Shown here one piece after another: positions 27,562-37,857 of a stretch of DNA of 64,000 bases. The notes below the pieces were generated by a model that saw only the letters and a program-made list of their open reading frames with translations, was not told the DNA's origin and made no database searches. The DNA is from an uncultured Flavobacteriales bacterium (lineage in GTDB: Bacteria > Bacteroidota > Bacteroidia > Flavobacteriales_D > Sanyastnellaceae). Where the stretch lies: the NCBI GenBank assembly GCA_949373165.1, contig CASICO010000017.1, positions 1 through 64,000 on the forward strand, given 5' to 3'. Position numbers and translations under genes: made by a program. Each line of letters opens with the position of its first letter. Position 1 is the stretch's first letter.

Positions 27562-29169
27562 TCAATCCAATCGGAATTCAACCCCGAAACCTTGAAGAGT
27601 CAAGGCTGAGCCTTGTTCATGTGTCTCCTGCTCGGCCATTTCCAATTTTCCGCGAATGCGCCATTGTCCAGTTCGGGACTGATATCGAAAAAACGCATGG
27701 CCGTTTCTTCTCCCAAAAGGCTGCGCTGGACGCTCATTCCATGCCGTGACGTAGCGCAAAGGTGCGTTCTCGTGACCCCATGCCTGCCCCACACCAAACG
27801 ACCAGCGGGTGCCCTTGACGCCCCGATAAAACCAAGACATGGCCACCACACCTCCCTTGGCCTCTGCTTCCCCGGCCGCAACCGCATGCAACCGCCATCG
27901 GGCGGAAGGCCAACCACCGTCTTGGAATGACCAACGCAGTCGAACCGTCCACACAGACCTCAACTCCTCCTGCCATGCCTTGGACATGTCCAATTGGGTC
28001 GTGGCCCGAAAAGCGCCATTCTGCCAGCGCATTGCCCACCGGTGTTCGGGGAAATCACTCGGCTTCATTCCTTTTCGACATCGCCACCTCAGCCAGCCAC
28101 TCCCGTTCTCATTCCATGCCACTCCAGACTGAAACAGCCACCCAACCCCATCTGCCTCATCTGGAACAGTCGCTTTCCATTCACCCGAATGCCACGCTGG
28201 GTGTTCGGGATGGTCTCTGGCCAACAATGCGTGCCATTCGAACGCGGGCGTCCACGACCGAAGAACGCTCGCCCTGAACGTCCATCCGGAAGCAAAGCCC
28301 GCCATTGCCCACCGCCAATTCCATCCGGACAATTGACCGCGGCCATTCAAACCAATTACCCCACGCCAGGAGCAATCAGATTCCGGCACCGCCCGAATGG
28401 CCCATTGAAGTGTTGCTCCACCGCCCCCCATCGCCCCCGTCCACCCTCTCCCCTCCGAAATCCGACCCATCACCCACCAATTCGGAGCAAACCCGCCCTT
28501 GGACCGCAAACCCAAATGCCGTTGCCAACCCACTCCATCGATTACCCCCCTCAATCGCGAGGCTGCAGGCACCAAACCCAAGGGCACCCGATGGCTGCCT
28601 TCCATGCCTCCGAGGTCATCAAAAGCACTGCTCACCCAAAGCACCAAACCCTGACCAAATCGCGGAGCCAAAGCCCCGGCTGCCAAACGGCCACGGTCCC
28701 GCACCCAAACCCGACTCATGCAATGCCCAAACCCCGCCGAAGCCGCCCCATCCAGTCTGACGCGCCAATGACCACCCCGCAGACCCCAGTGCTGAAAGTG
28801 AGCCCGCGCAGAAAGAACAGCACAATTCGGAGAGGACAACACCCCATCCAATCGGAATGAACCCCACGTTTTTTCGCGGGGGCTACCCGATTTCATGCCC
28901 ATCTTCAATAGCGCCTGAAATGACGCTAAGTCCATTAAACACGGCAAAACTTCGCGTCCTCGTTCCTCCCCCAATTGCAACAAAATTCGCTGCTGGGTGA
29001 CCCCATTCACCTGTCCCATGTCTGCCAGAACGGCAATCTCTTCTGGGGACACACATTCTGCTTCCTGGGCTTCAATCAACCACAACGGCGCATCTTGTGT
29101 GGCGCTCAAAACTTGCCCGAAAGCGCACCCAACCCTCAAAAAAAAACCAACCAGAACTGCCGCCCTCAT
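27562..29169 (-). CDS. Putative outer-membrane protein with an N-terminal helix-hairpin-helix-like region
   Basis: 535 residues. A signal peptide (MRAAVLVGFFLRVGCAFGQ) is followed by a helical region (residues ~30-95, CVSPEEIAVLADMGQVNG and TQQRILLQLGEERG) that resembles a degraded helix-hairpin-helix, then ~430 residues of alternating aromatic and glycine strands, unusually rich in Trp, that look like an outer-membrane barrel. Related Bacteroidota proteins with HhH plus barrel are of unknown role. Its ATG overlaps the stop of the upstream 266-residue gene (ATGA). It ends 93 bp before the efp start. Function unknown. Confidence 0.6.
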   Translation of the reverse strand: MRAAVLVGFFLRVGCAFGQVLSATQDAPLWLIEAQEAECVSPEEIAVLADMGQVNGVTQQRILLQLGEERGREVLPCLMDLASFQALLKMGMKSGSPREKTWGSFRLDGVLSSPNCAVLSARAHFQHWGLRGGHWRVRLDGAASAGFGHCMSRVWVRDRGRLAAGALAPRFGQGLVLWVSSAFDDLGGMEGSHRVPLGLVPAASRLRGVIDGVGWQRHLGLRSKGGFAPNWWVMGRISEGRGWTGAMGGGGATLQWAIRAVPESDCSWRGVIGLNGRGQLSGWNWRWAMAGFASGWTFRASVLRSWTPAFEWHALLARDHPEHPAWHSGEWKATVPDEADGVGWLFQSGVAWNENGSGWLRWRCRKGMKPSDFPEHRWAMRWQNGAFRATTQLDMSKAWQEELRSVWTVRLRWSFQDGGWPSARWRLHAVAAGEAEAKGGVVAMSWFYRGVKGTRWSFGVGQAWGHENAPLRYVTAWNERPAQPFGRRNGHAFFRYQSRTGQWRIRGKLEMAEQETHEQGSALTLQGFGVEFRLD

Positions 29170-29966
29170 GGCGATGGCATTGATCCCGGTTCAAAGCGAC
29201 TTAACCCCAACGCGTCGCCATGACGGCCCCATGCAACGCCCGCCCAAAGCAATCCTCCGCGCAAGATGCCAAGCAGCCAAATCCACCTTGGCCTGCCCAC
29301 TGAAGCTGTTGGAGACCAACCCAACCAGAACCCAGCTGATCCAACGCCCAGTCTCCCTTCCTCTGCCGAAGCCGAGAGCAAGATTTCAGGCGGCATTCCC
29401 GGTGACCAATCCAACAACGTCCGGCCTTCGAGCCCCCTCCCAAGATCAACCAGCCGCGTCATCCGCCACCTCATCCGCAGTGGCATTTGAGCAGGTTGGA
29501 GAAAGGGAAGGCGAACCACGACTGAACCTTGTTTCTCCCAGATGGCCCCCAAATGCAAAAAACCAACACCCCATCGGGACACATCCAACCCACCCAGAAC
29601 TGAACGCTCTGCCCCCATCTCAACGGACGTCATGCCACCAACAGTCCACATGTTTTCCGTGACCAGGTTCCCGTAAAATGCCGTTTTGCTCTGTCCACCC
29701 AAAATGCCGCCACCTCCAATGCGCCAGCTCCACTCAAAAACCCCAGGCTCCGCTGCACGAAACGCTGTGCTCCAGTCCAAGGGAGAATGGACCTCTTGAC
29801 CCAACACCAATGCGCCGTGGAGAACCCCGAAAAACAGACTAAAAAACAAAGGACAGAAAGCCGGCCGCCTCGAATGAATGCCACTCGAAGGGCCGACCTC
29901 TGCACCCTGACTGGGGCTGAACGTGCATGCGAAAAGCAGGGAAGGCACAGGGCGAATCTGCAGCAT
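29166..29966 (-). CDS. Envelope protein of unknown function (start uncertain)
   Basis: Up to 266 residues. A hydrophobic segment (FCPLFFSLFFGVLHGALVLGQ, residues ~37-57) with a cleavage-like site LGQE looks like a signal peptide, but it sits unusually far from the ATG at 29966. The true start may therefore be a TTG at the CPL position or an alternative codon. The mature part is rich in Trp and Gly with strand-like spacing (GVFEWSWRIGGGGILGG), similar in style to the downstream barrel-like protein. ATGA overlap indicates co-translation with that gene. I do not recognise a family. A tRNA-Leu gene lies 84 bp upstream in the opposite orientation. Confidence 0.55.
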   Translation of the reverse strand: MLQIRPVPSLLFACTFSPSQGAEVGPSSGIHSRRPAFCPLFFSLFFGVLHGALVLGQEVHSPLDWSTAFRAAEPGVFEWSWRIGGGGILGGQSKTAFYGNLVTENMWTVGGMTSVEMGAERSVLGGLDVSRWGVGFLHLGAIWEKQGSVVVRLPFLQPAQMPLRMRWRMTRLVDLGRGLEGRTLLDWSPGMPPEILLSASAEEGRLGVGSAGFWLGWSPTASVGRPRWIWLLGILRGGLLWAGVAWGRHGDALGLSRFEPGSMPSP

Positions 29967-30050
29967 TGCCCTCGAATTTCGACCGGGGTTTCACCGTTGT
30001 GCGTCCGGACTTCGTCACCGTCCTGCTGAGGCCTATCTTCGCGCTCCCCT

Positions 30051-30132
30051 GCGGGCGTGGTGGAATTGGTAGACACGCCAGATTTAGGATCTGGTGCCGC
30101 AAGGTGTGGGGGTTCGAGCCCCTCCGCCCGCA
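30051..30132 (+). tRNA. tRNA-Leu (anticodon UAG)
   Basis: The 82-nt cloverleaf has acceptor stem GCGGGCG / CGCCCGC, D-arm GTGGAATTGGTAGACAC, anticodon arm CCAGA-tttagga-TCTGG (anticodon TAG, read UAG), a short variable arm (GCCGCAAGGTGTGG region) and T-arm GGGGTTCGAGCCCC. The long variable arm and A discriminator fit tRNA-Leu. The following bases are CA, so the CCA end is added post-transcriptionally. Confidence 0.95.
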
Positions 30133-30159
30133 CATAAGTTTTGAGTACGACACAACGAC

Positions 30160-31516
30160 ATGGAGATCACCCAGGAAACCATTGACGCCCTGAATGGCGT
30201 TTTGACTGTCAAAGTCCACCCAGAGGACTACAAAGAGAGGGTAGACGGCATCCTAGAAGATTACCGAAAGCAGGTGAAAATGCCCGGATTCCGGGAGGGG
30301 AAAGTCCCCATCCAATTGGTGCGTAAACAATATGGAAAAGCCGTTCTGGCCGACGAGTTAAACAAGCTCCTCAGCGAGAAAATGGACGGCTACATCCGGG
30401 AGCAGAAACTGCGTCTTTTGGGTCAACCCATCCCCGCAGAAGAAGGGGATTCTGACGGCAACTGGGACAAACCCGACATCTTTACGTTTCGGTACGACAT
30501 CGGATTGAGCCCCAAAGTGGACATCAAATTCGGTTGGTTTACCAAATTCGTTCACCACAAGGTTCGCATTGATGATGACCTCATCAACGATCAGATCGAA
30601 GACCTTCGCCGCCGCTACGGCAAGATGTCCGACCGCACAGAGGTAGAAGAAAACTGCCTAATGGTCGGTGAGTTTGTGGAACTCGAGTCTGACGGAAAAG
30701 AAGTCAAAGCGGGCGGTGTGATGCACGAAGGCACCATCAGCATGGACTCGGTCAAAGACAAGAAGACCAACAAAGCGCTCATGGGGCAATCCCAAGGTGC
30801 CGAAGTGGTGGTCAAGCCGAGTGACGTCAGCCGTGACAGCGATGATTTGGCGCGGATGCTCGGAATCGAAGCAAAAGCGGCTGAAGATTTCAAAAGCCCC
30901 CTTCGGTTTACCATCAAAGAAGTCCGACACATCGAACCTGCTGAACTCGGAGAAGAGTTATACGACAAGCTGTTTGGCGAAGATGCTGTGACTGACGAGG
31001 AAGGTTTTCGAGAAAAAGTCAAAGAAGATTTGCAGCGCATTTTTGACCGCGATGGTGACCGTGTATTCCAACGAAAATTCGTGGAAGAAGTGGTCGACAA
31101 ACTCGACCCCCCCTCTTCCAGAAGAATTCTTGAAGCGCTGGATTCGCGTGGCCAACGACAAGCCCATCACGGCGGAAGAAATTGAGGCCGAATTCTCTGA
31201 ATATGCCAAAGGCATCAAGTGGCAGGTCATTCAAAACCACATCATTGATGAGCACAAAGTCAATGTAGAAGGGGAAGAAATCAAGGCCGAAGCTGGAAAT
31301 GCCATCAAGGCTCAATATTCCCAATACGGCATCCCTTTGAATGCAGAGCAGCTAGACCCTATGGTCACCCAAATGCTCACGGATCAAAAGGAAGTTCGTC
31401 GGATTGCCGAGTCGATTTATGAGCGGAAAGCCATCGACAAGCTCCGGGAACTTGCCAAAATCAAGGAAAAAGAGATTTCCCACGAAGGGTGGATGGAAAT
31501 CGTTCGTTCCCTCTAA
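30160..31516 (+). CDS. tig: Trigger factor (frameshifted in this sequence)
   Basis: Ribosome-associated chaperone and peptidyl-prolyl isomerase that meets nascent chains at the exit tunnel. The N-terminal ribosome-binding domain contains MPGFREGKVPIQLVRKQYG, close to the GFRxGKxP signature. It is followed by the FKBP-like PPIase region and a long helical C-terminal domain. The frame breaks at a seven-C run (31107-31113) after KLD. Dropping one C joins it in frame with PPLPEEFLKRWIRVANDKPIT and the rest, restoring a 451-residue protein of normal length ending at 31516. It lies 27 bp after tRNA-Leu. clpP and clpX follow on the same strand, the classic tig-clpP-clpX order. Confidence 0.93.
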
Positions 31517-31563
31517 AAATTCACTGCGGCTCAATCCATGGGTCGGATTAACTTTCAACACTC

Positions 31564-32250
31564 ATGATGACCACTCGCAAGGAATTCCTGAAGTACGCTG
31601 TCCAGGACCGCGGCTTCACCAGCCACCACGTTGAAGATTACATTTCTGCCGTGCACGGACCGGAGAACATGACCCGGACTGTGATTGAGGAGAGGCAAAT
31701 GCCTTTCCGTGAAGTTGATGTCTTTTCGCGCTTGATGGCCGACCGCATCATCTTTCTGGGCACTGGGGTTGACGACTACATCGCCAACATCATTCAGGCT
31801 CAGATGCTCTTCCTCGAGTCCACGGACCCGACCAAGGACATTCAGATTTACATTAACTCACCAGGGGGAAGTGTGTATGCCGGTTTGGGCATCTACGATA
31901 CCATGCAGTACATCCGCCCCGATGTGGCCACCATCTGCACCGGAATGGCCGCTTCAATGGGTGCCGTGCTTCTCTGTGCTGGTGCCGCAGGCAAGCGGAC
32001 TGGCCTCAAGCACAGCCGCACCATGATTCACCAGCCTTTGGGCGGTGCGCGTGGGCAGGCCAGCGACATTGAAATCACGGCACGTGAAATCAGCAAGCTC
32101 AAAGAAGAACTCTACAAGATCATTGCCCACCACAGTGGTCAAGACTACAAGAAAGTCTGGGAAGACAGCGACAGAGACTATTGGATGATTGCCAAAGAAG
32201 CCAAGGCTTATGGCATGATCGACGAAGTGCTGGAGCGCAAGCAGGACTGA
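31564..32250 (+). CDS. clpP: ATP-dependent Clp protease proteolytic subunit
   Basis: Serine protease subunit that forms the tetradecameric ClpP barrel. 228 residues. The catalytic Ser is in [12 protein letters not shown] (S131) and the His in TMIHQPLGG (H156), with the 25-residue spacing seen in E. coli Clp[12 protein letters not shown] is the oligomer/handle strand region. The ATG at 31564 is followed by a second [11 protein letters not shown] is also a possible start. It is 6 bp ahead of clpX, with which it works. Confidence 0.96.
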   Translation: MMTTRKEFLKYAVQDRGFTSHHVEDYISAVHGPENMTRTVIEERQMPFREVDVFSRLMADRIIFLGTGVDDYIANIIQAQMLFLESTDPTKDIQIYINSPGGSVYAGLGIYDTMQYIRPDVATICTGMAASMGAVLLCAGAAGKRTGLKHSRTMIHQPLGGARGQASDIEITAREISKLKEELYKIIAHHSGQDYKKVWEDSDRDYWMIAKEAKAYGMIDEVLERKQD

Positions 32251-32256
32251 TTCAGG

Positions 32257-33483
32257 ATGGCAGAACGTGAAATCAATTGCTCGTTCTGCGGGCGAAAGAA
32301 ATCGGAAGTTGACATCCTCATTGCTGGGGTGACAGGACACATTTGTGACCATTGCATCGAGCAAGCTGAGACCATTGTCAAGGAGGAGCGCAACACCAGC
32401 GATGACGACGGATTCGACACCAGCTTGAAGCTGGATCGCCCATCGGACATTAAGCGCTTTTTGGACGATTATGTGATTGGACAAGAGTTGGCCAAACGCA
32501 CGCTCAGTGTCGCCGTTTACAACCACTACAAACGCTTGGCCCACCCTGCAAAGGAAGGCGAAGTTGAAATCGAAAAGTCCAACATCGTCCTTGTTGGAGA
32601 AACAGGAACGGGCAAGACGCTGCTGGCCAGAAGCATCGCCCGCATGCTCAAGGTGCCGTTTTGCATTGCCGACGCCACCATCCTGACTGAGGCGGGGTAT
32701 GTGGGTGAAGATGTAGAGAGCGTATTGTCCCGGCTGCTTCAATCTGCGGATTACGATGTCTCCAAAGCCCAACGCGGCATTGTTTTCATCGACGAGATCG
32801 ACAAAATTGCCCGGAAGAGCGACAACCCCTCCATCACCCGAGACGTGAGTGGAGAGGGGGTCCAACAAGCGTTGCTCAAACTGCTTGAAGGGGCCGAAGT
32901 CAATGTCCCACCGCAAGGAGGACGAAAGCACCCCGAGCAAAAAATGATATCGTTGGACACGCGCAACATCTTGTTTGTTTGTGGCGGGGCGTTCAATGGA
33001 ATCGAGCAGCACATCGAAAGGCGAATTGCAACATCGAGCATTGGCTTCACCACCGGTGAAGACGATCGCCCTGAGCTTCTTCTGTCTGCCATTGCCCCGT
33101 CGGACTTGCGCAGTTTTGGACTGATTCCTGAGTTGATTGGCCGCTTTCCTGTGTTGACTCACCTCGACCCACTCGACCCTTCTGCACTCCGGCGGATTTT
33201 GACCGAACCAAAGAACGCATTGATCAAACAGTATCAGCGCCTCTTTGAACTCGATGGCATCGACCTCAAATTCGATGCTGGCGCACTTGATTTTATCGTG
33301 GAAAAAGCAGTCGAGTGTAAGCTCGGGGCTCGGGGTTTGCGCAGCATTTGTGAGGCCGTTCTCGGAGACGCCATGTTCGAGATGCCAGGCAAAGAAGGTG
33401 TAGATGAACTGCGCATCACCGAAGCGTATGCGAAAGAGCGTTTCGACGCCGGTGACCAAGGCCGATTGAAAGTCGCCTCCTGA
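32257..33483 (+). CDS. clpX: ATP-dependent Clp protease ATP-binding subunit ClpX
   Basis: Unfoldase that recognises substrates and feeds them to ClpP. 408 residues. An N-terminal C4 zinc-binding domain ([14 protein letters not shown] plus ICDHCIEQ) is followed by the AAA+ module with Walker [13 protein letters not shown], Walker [14 protein letters not shown], and the arginine-rich sensor and RKHPEQKM region, and the C-terminal [25 protein letters not shown]. It follows clpP by 6 bp and precedes mutS by 4 bp, so the tig-clpP-clpX-mutS run is probably one transcription unit. Confidence 0.97.
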   Translation: MAEREINCSFCGRKKSEVDILIAGVTGHICDHCIEQAETIVKEERNTSDDDGFDTSLKLDRPSDIKRFLDDYVIGQELAKRTLSVAVYNHYKRLAHPAKEGEVEIEKSNIVLVGETGTGKTLLARSIARMLKVPFCIADATILTEAGYVGEDVESVLSRLLQSADYDVSKAQRGIVFIDEIDKIARKSDNPSITRDVSGEGVQQALLKLLEGAEVNVPPQGGRKHPEQKMISLDTRNILFVCGGAFNGIEQHIERRIATSSIGFTTGEDDRPELLLSAIAPSDLRSFGLIPELIGRFPVLTHLDPLDPSALRRILTEPKNALIKQYQRLFELDGIDLKFDAGALDFIVEKAVECKLGARGLRSICEAVLGDAMFEMPGKEGVDELRITEAYAKERFDAGDQGRLKVAS

Positions 33484-33487
33484 ACCC

Positions 33488-36137
33488 ATGGCTGGGGCCA
33501 AGGGGAAATCGAAAACCACAAAAGGGGCCAAAGAGACGCCCCTCATGGCGCAGTACAACCGCGTGAAGGGCCAACACCCGGATGCCCTTCTCTTGTTTCG
33601 TGTAGGCGACTTTTACGAGACGTTTGGGCAGGACGCGGTGACCGCTTCTAAAGTGCTCAACATTGTACTGACGGCCCGGAAAAATGGTGCAGCGGCAGAG
33701 GTTGAACTTGCTGGATTTCCTCACCACGCCTTAGAAAACTACTTGCCCAAGCTGGTGAGGGCAGGTCATCGCGTTGCCGTCTGCGACCAACTGGAAGACC
33801 CCAAGACCACCAAGACCATTGTCAAACGCGGCGTCACCGAAATGGTCACACCCGGGGTTGCCCTCAACGATCAAGTGTTAGAGTCCCGCGAGAACAATTG
33901 GTTGGCGGCCGTTCATGTTGTCGAAGAGGGCCGAGGTCAAGCCAAGCGCCTTCGTGCCGGGGTGGCGTTCCTCGACATCTCCACTGGAGAGTTTCTCGCC
34001 GCCGAAGGCGCACCAGACGACATTGCTCCCCTGCTGAGGACCTTCCGTCCAAAAGAGACCTTGCATTTGCGTCACGCGGAACCCGAATCTCTCAATTTGA
34101 CGGGATACCGTTTCCCTTTAGACGATTGGGTGTGGCAACCTGACTTCGCCATAGAAACTTTGGAACGGCACTTTGGGACCAAAGGGCTCAAAGGTTTCGG
34201 TCTTCAGGGGCATCCCCTGGCAGTCGTCGCTGCTGGAGCAGCGCTCCATTATGTGGGCAGTACCAAACACGACCGTTTGGCCCACATTGCTTCTCTGGGA
34301 CGCGTAGAATGGGGCAAGAGTGTCGCCATGGATGGATTCACCATCCGCAACCTCGAACTGCTGATTCCCACCCACCCAGAGGGAACGGCACTGGTCGACA
34401 TCCTGGACCGTTCCGCCACACCCATGGGTGCCCGAATGCTTCGGCGCTGGATCGCCCAACCGCTTTGCGATGCCGATGGCATTGCACGGCGACATGAGGC
34501 CGTGGCCGCGTTCTTGGCTCAGCCCGAAATGCGGTCGGACTTGATCGCCGAGCTTAGCCGAATTGGGGACCTCGAGAGGCTGTTGGCCAAGGCCGCTGCC
34601 GTTCGCATCTCTCCAGCCGAACTGGATCGCCTCAGGCGGGCCTTGACCGCAGTTGAAGCCTTGAGGCTCATGGTGGACAGTTCGGACGACCCCATCATCG
34701 GCCGTTGGGCTGGGCGACTCGACCCTGCCGATGAGGCATTGGCGAGATTACGCAGTGACCTTACTGAAGACCCTCCCGGTGTCTTGGGCAAGGGTGCCAG
34801 CATCGCCAGCGGCGTGGTCGCCGAGTTGGATGGTCTAAGGGACCTGAGAGACAATGGCAAGGCCAAGCTCGAAGGCATTCGAATCCGAGAGGCCGAGGCC
34901 ACAGGAATCACCACCTTAAAAATCGCATTCAACCATGTCTTTGGCTACTATCTCGAAGTGCGTCATGCACACAAGGACAAGGTGCCAGAAACGTGGATCC
35001 GCAAGCAAACGCTGACCCAAGCAGAGCGGTACATCACCCCAGAACTCAAAGACCTTGAAAGCCGAATCCTAGACGCGGAGGAGCGGCTCGACGTGGTGGA
35101 GCGGGAGGCCTATGCCATCTTGGTCAAGGGCCTTCATCCTTACCTGCCACTGCTTCAATCTACTGCAAGGGCAGTTGCAGGGCTCGATTTGCTCCTGGGT
35201 TTTGCTGAGCTTGCGGAGGACAACGGATACACCCGACCCACGATTGTGGAAGGGCATGCGTTGGAAATTGTAGGAGGAAGGCACCCTGTCATTGAGCGGT
35301 GCTTACCCGAAGGAGAATCCTATGTTGCAAATGACGTTGCACTGGACCGTGATCATCAGCAGATTCTCATGATCACCGGCCCCAACATGTCGGGAAAGAG
35401 TGCCTTGCTTCGCCAAACCGCCTTGATTGCCTTGATGGCACAGATGGGCAGCTTTGTCCCTGCACGTTCGGTCAGAATGGGCCTGGTCGACAAAGTATTT
35501 ACCCGTGTTGGCGCATCCGACAACTTGAGTGCAGGAGAGTCCACGTTCATGGTGGAAATGAACGAGACCGCCTCCATCCTTCACAATCTGTCGGACCGGT
35601 CTTTGGTCCTCCTCGATGAGATTGGACGAGGAACCAGCACCTACGATGGCATTTCCATCGCGTGGGCGATTGCCGAATTCCTGCACGAGCACCCCAAATG
35701 CCGCGCAAAAACACTGTTTGCAACGCACTACCACGAACTGAACCGAATGGCCGATCGGTTTTCCCCGCATCCACAATGCCAACGTCAGTGTGCGGCAGCA
35801 AGATGGAAAAGTGGTGTTCTTGCGAAAGCTCATCCCCGGGGGAAGCGAACACAGCTTTGGCATCCACGTGGCCAAGCTTGCAGGCATGCCTCCCGCTTTG
35901 GTAAGACGTGCAGAAGAAGTGCTTGTGGGCCTTGAATCAGAGGGTGGTGGGAGAACTGAACCGCCAAAATCAGACGCCGTGATGCAAGAAGACGGCCTGC
36001 AAATGAGCTTCTTTCAGCTCGATGACCCCGTGCTACAGAACATCAAAGAAGATCTGCTTGGAATGGACATCGACCAATTGACCCCTGTTGAGGCCCTTCT
36101 CAAGCTTCACGAGATTCGAAAAAGGGTCGGCGGCTAA
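33488..36137 (+). CDS. mutS: DNA mismatch repair protein MutS (frameshifted in this sequence)
   Basis: MutS recognises mismatches and recruits MutL. The mismatch-binding motif FYE is at residues 42-44 (VGDFYETFG). The ATPase domain near residue 628 shows Walker A ITGPNMSGKSALLR, then GRGTSTYDGISIAWAI and LFATHYHELN. The frame is lost at the T4 (35759-35762) or adjacent C4 (35763-35766) run. Removing one base continues as RIHNANVSVRQQDGKVVFL and the usual SFGIHVAKLAGMPPALV tail, for about 882 residues ending at 36137. This matches the size of MutS1. If the frameshift is real, the protein would lack the dimerisation and tail regions and the strain would be a mutator. It follows clpX by 4 bp. 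Confidence 0.92.
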
Positions 36138-36140
36138 GCT

Positions 36141-37361
36141 TCAATCGTAAGCGGCAAGAAGCAAGTTGAGGTCCTTGTAAGGCCAGCCAAAGGCATCGGC
36201 CAAATCGTGATTCACCACATTCCCTCTGAAGAGGTAGAGGCCACTGCGAATCATGGGGCTGTTGCCCACACCTGACTCGATTCCGCCATCTTCCCCCACC
36301 TGCTTAAGCAACGGGCCCAAGAGGTTGGCCAAGGCCAAACTTGCTGTTCGTGGGACCCGACTGGGGATATTGGCTACACCATAGTGGGTCACCCCATGGT
36401 CAATGAACACAGGGTCCTGATGATGGGTGAGCCGGCTGGTCTCAAAACAGCCACCGGAATCAATGCTCACATCCACAATGACCGACCCGTCGCGCATGTC
36501 GCGCACCATGTCTTCGCTTACAATCATCGGGGTCCGTCCGTGATGGGGCCGCACTGCCCCGATGGCCACATTGGCTGCCGCCAAGGACTCTTTGAGGACT
36601 TTTGGGTTCAGTGTGCTGGTCCACAATCGGCCCCCAATTTCTCCTCGCAGGCGACGCAAACGATAAGGACTCGCATCGAATACGCGCACAGACGCACCCA
36701 ACCCTATGGCCGCTCGTGCTGCAAACTCTCCAACTGTGCCCGCTCCGATGATGACCACCTCAGAGGGCGCCACACCGGTCATGCCACCCATCATGGTGCC
36801 ATCCCCAAACTTTGGATGGGCCAAAAATTCCGCGGCCACAAGGATGCTCGTTGTTCCCGCAATCTCTCCCATGGCGCGCACCAAAGGAAAAATCCCAGTG
36901 CGATCTTGCATGAAATCCCACGCCACCGCCGTGATCTTGCGGTCCATCATTTTCTCGATGGTCCGCTCTGGGTGGGTGGCCAATTGCAGCCCACTGAAAA
37001 TGGTCTGTCTGTCCCGCATAAATTCCAACTCGGACTCTTGCGGGGGTGCCACCTTTAGAATGATGTCGTTGTCGTAAACCGTTGCGGCGTCAGGTGCAAT
37101 CCTTGCGCCTGCTTCACTGTAATCTGCATCGGTGAATTGAGCCCTAACTCCCGCTCCGGTTTCCACCACAACTTCGTGGCCGTGGGCGACCAAAAGGCCG
37201 ACCGCATCAGGGTCCAACGCCACGCGTCTTTCCTGCAATACCATTTCTTTTGGGATGCCAATGCGCAAGCTCTGTTCGCCACTGGGAATGGCCAACTGCT
37301 GCTCTTGTGGCGAAAGTGCGGCTTGAAAAGCCAAACTTCGAATGCGTTCCTTGGTTTCCAC
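36141..37361 (-). CDS. ald: Alanine dehydrogenase
   Basis: NAD-dependent enzyme interconverting L-alanine and pyruvate plus ammonia; the fold is shared with transhydrogenase alpha. 406 residues. N-terminal catalytic region: RIGIPKEMVLQERRVALDPD. The nucleotide-binding Rossmann domain has VVIIGAGTVGEFAARAAIGLG, and the substrate domain IVDVSIDSGGCFETSRLTHH and VFIDHGVTHYGVANIPSRVP, all family signatures. The N-terminal ~30 residues (METKERIRSLAFQAAL) are an extension typical of Bacteroidota versions. It is convergent with mutS (3 bp between stops) and sits 31 bp downstream of tsaE. Confidence 0.95.
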   Translation of the reverse strand: METKERIRSLAFQAALSPQEQQLAIPSGEQSLRIGIPKEMVLQERRVALDPDAVGLLVAHGHEVVVETGAGVRAQFTDADYSEAGARIAPDAATVYDNDIILKVAPPQESELEFMRDRQTIFSGLQLATHPERTIEKMMDRKITAVAWDFMQDRTGIFPLVRAMGEIAGTTSILVAAEFLAHPKFGDGTMMGGMTGVAPSEVVIIGAGTVGEFAARAAIGLGASVRVFDASPYRLRRLRGEIGGRLWTSTLNPKVLKESLAAANVAIGAVRPHHGRTPMIVSEDMVRDMRDGSVIVDVSIDSGGCFETSRLTHHQDPVFIDHGVTHYGVANIPSRVPRTASLALANLLGPLLKQVGEDGGIESGVGNSPMIRSGLYLFRGNVVNHDLADAFGWPYKDLNLLLAAYD

Positions 37362-37392
37362 GGATGTTGAGGTTAAGGTCTAGACAGGAAAT

Positions 37393-37857
37393 TTAATCGG
37401 AATCTCGCTGCCACAATGCCGCCATTCTCTTTCCATCTGGCAATTTCTCAATTCTGAGCAGCAATGCGGTCTGCGGGAAGTGGTCGGCCGCTTTCTCTGG
37501 CCATTCTACGAAGGTCAATGCGTCCTCATCTTCCATCAATTCATCCCACCCGAGGTCCAAAAGCTCATCAGAATGACGAATGCGATACAAATCAAGGTGA
37601 CGAATGACTCGGCGTTCATCGCCTGAAATGGGATAAGATTGGCACAATGCAAACGTGGGACTGGATGCCGCGTCCTCCGCCTTAAAATGACGGGCCAAAG
37701 CGGCAACGAGTGTGGTCTTCCCCGTCCCCATCGGGGCCTGAAGCGCAATTACTTGACCCCACGTCAGTCGCCCGGCCAATTCAGCCGCCGCCATCGCGAT
37801 ATCGTTCATCCCATAGGATCCTGACCGCCAAAGACAACTCAACCCCAATGCGCTCAT
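37393..37857 (-). CDS. tsaE: tRNA threonylcarbamoyladenosine biosynthesis ATPase TsaE
   Basis: TsaE is the ATPase that supports the TsaBD complex in making t6A37 in ANN-decoding tRNAs. 154 residues with the P-loop APMGTGKTTLVAALA (G44-T48), SSPTFALCQSYPI, the HLDLYRIRHSDELLDLGWDE segment and TFVEWPEKA, all family marks. The ATG overlaps the porX stop as ATGA, so it is coupled to porX. It precedes ald. The porX-tsaE-ald order makes sense only as shared transcription; no functional link is known. Confidence 0.94.
   Translation of the reverse strand: MSALGLSCLWRSGSYGMNDIAMAAAELAGRLTWGQVIALQAPMGTGKTTLVAALARHFKAEDAASSPTFALCQSYPISGDERRVIRHLDLYRIRHSDELLDLGWDELMEDEDALTFVEWPEKAADHFPQTALLLRIEKLPDGKRMAALWQRDSD

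Noticed and set aside
27994..28860. A 288-codon plus-strand frame opposite the Trp-rich barrel-like protein.
   Set aside because: Product is Pro/Arg-rich with no domain, a typical antisense of Trp/Gly-rich codons. The minus strand has a signal peptide and translational coupling.
31954..33558. A 534-codon open frame on the minus strand across clpP, clpX and the mutS start.
   Set aside because: It is antisense to three clear genes with perfect motif matches and has no recognisable domain; it arises from the codon bias of the real genes.
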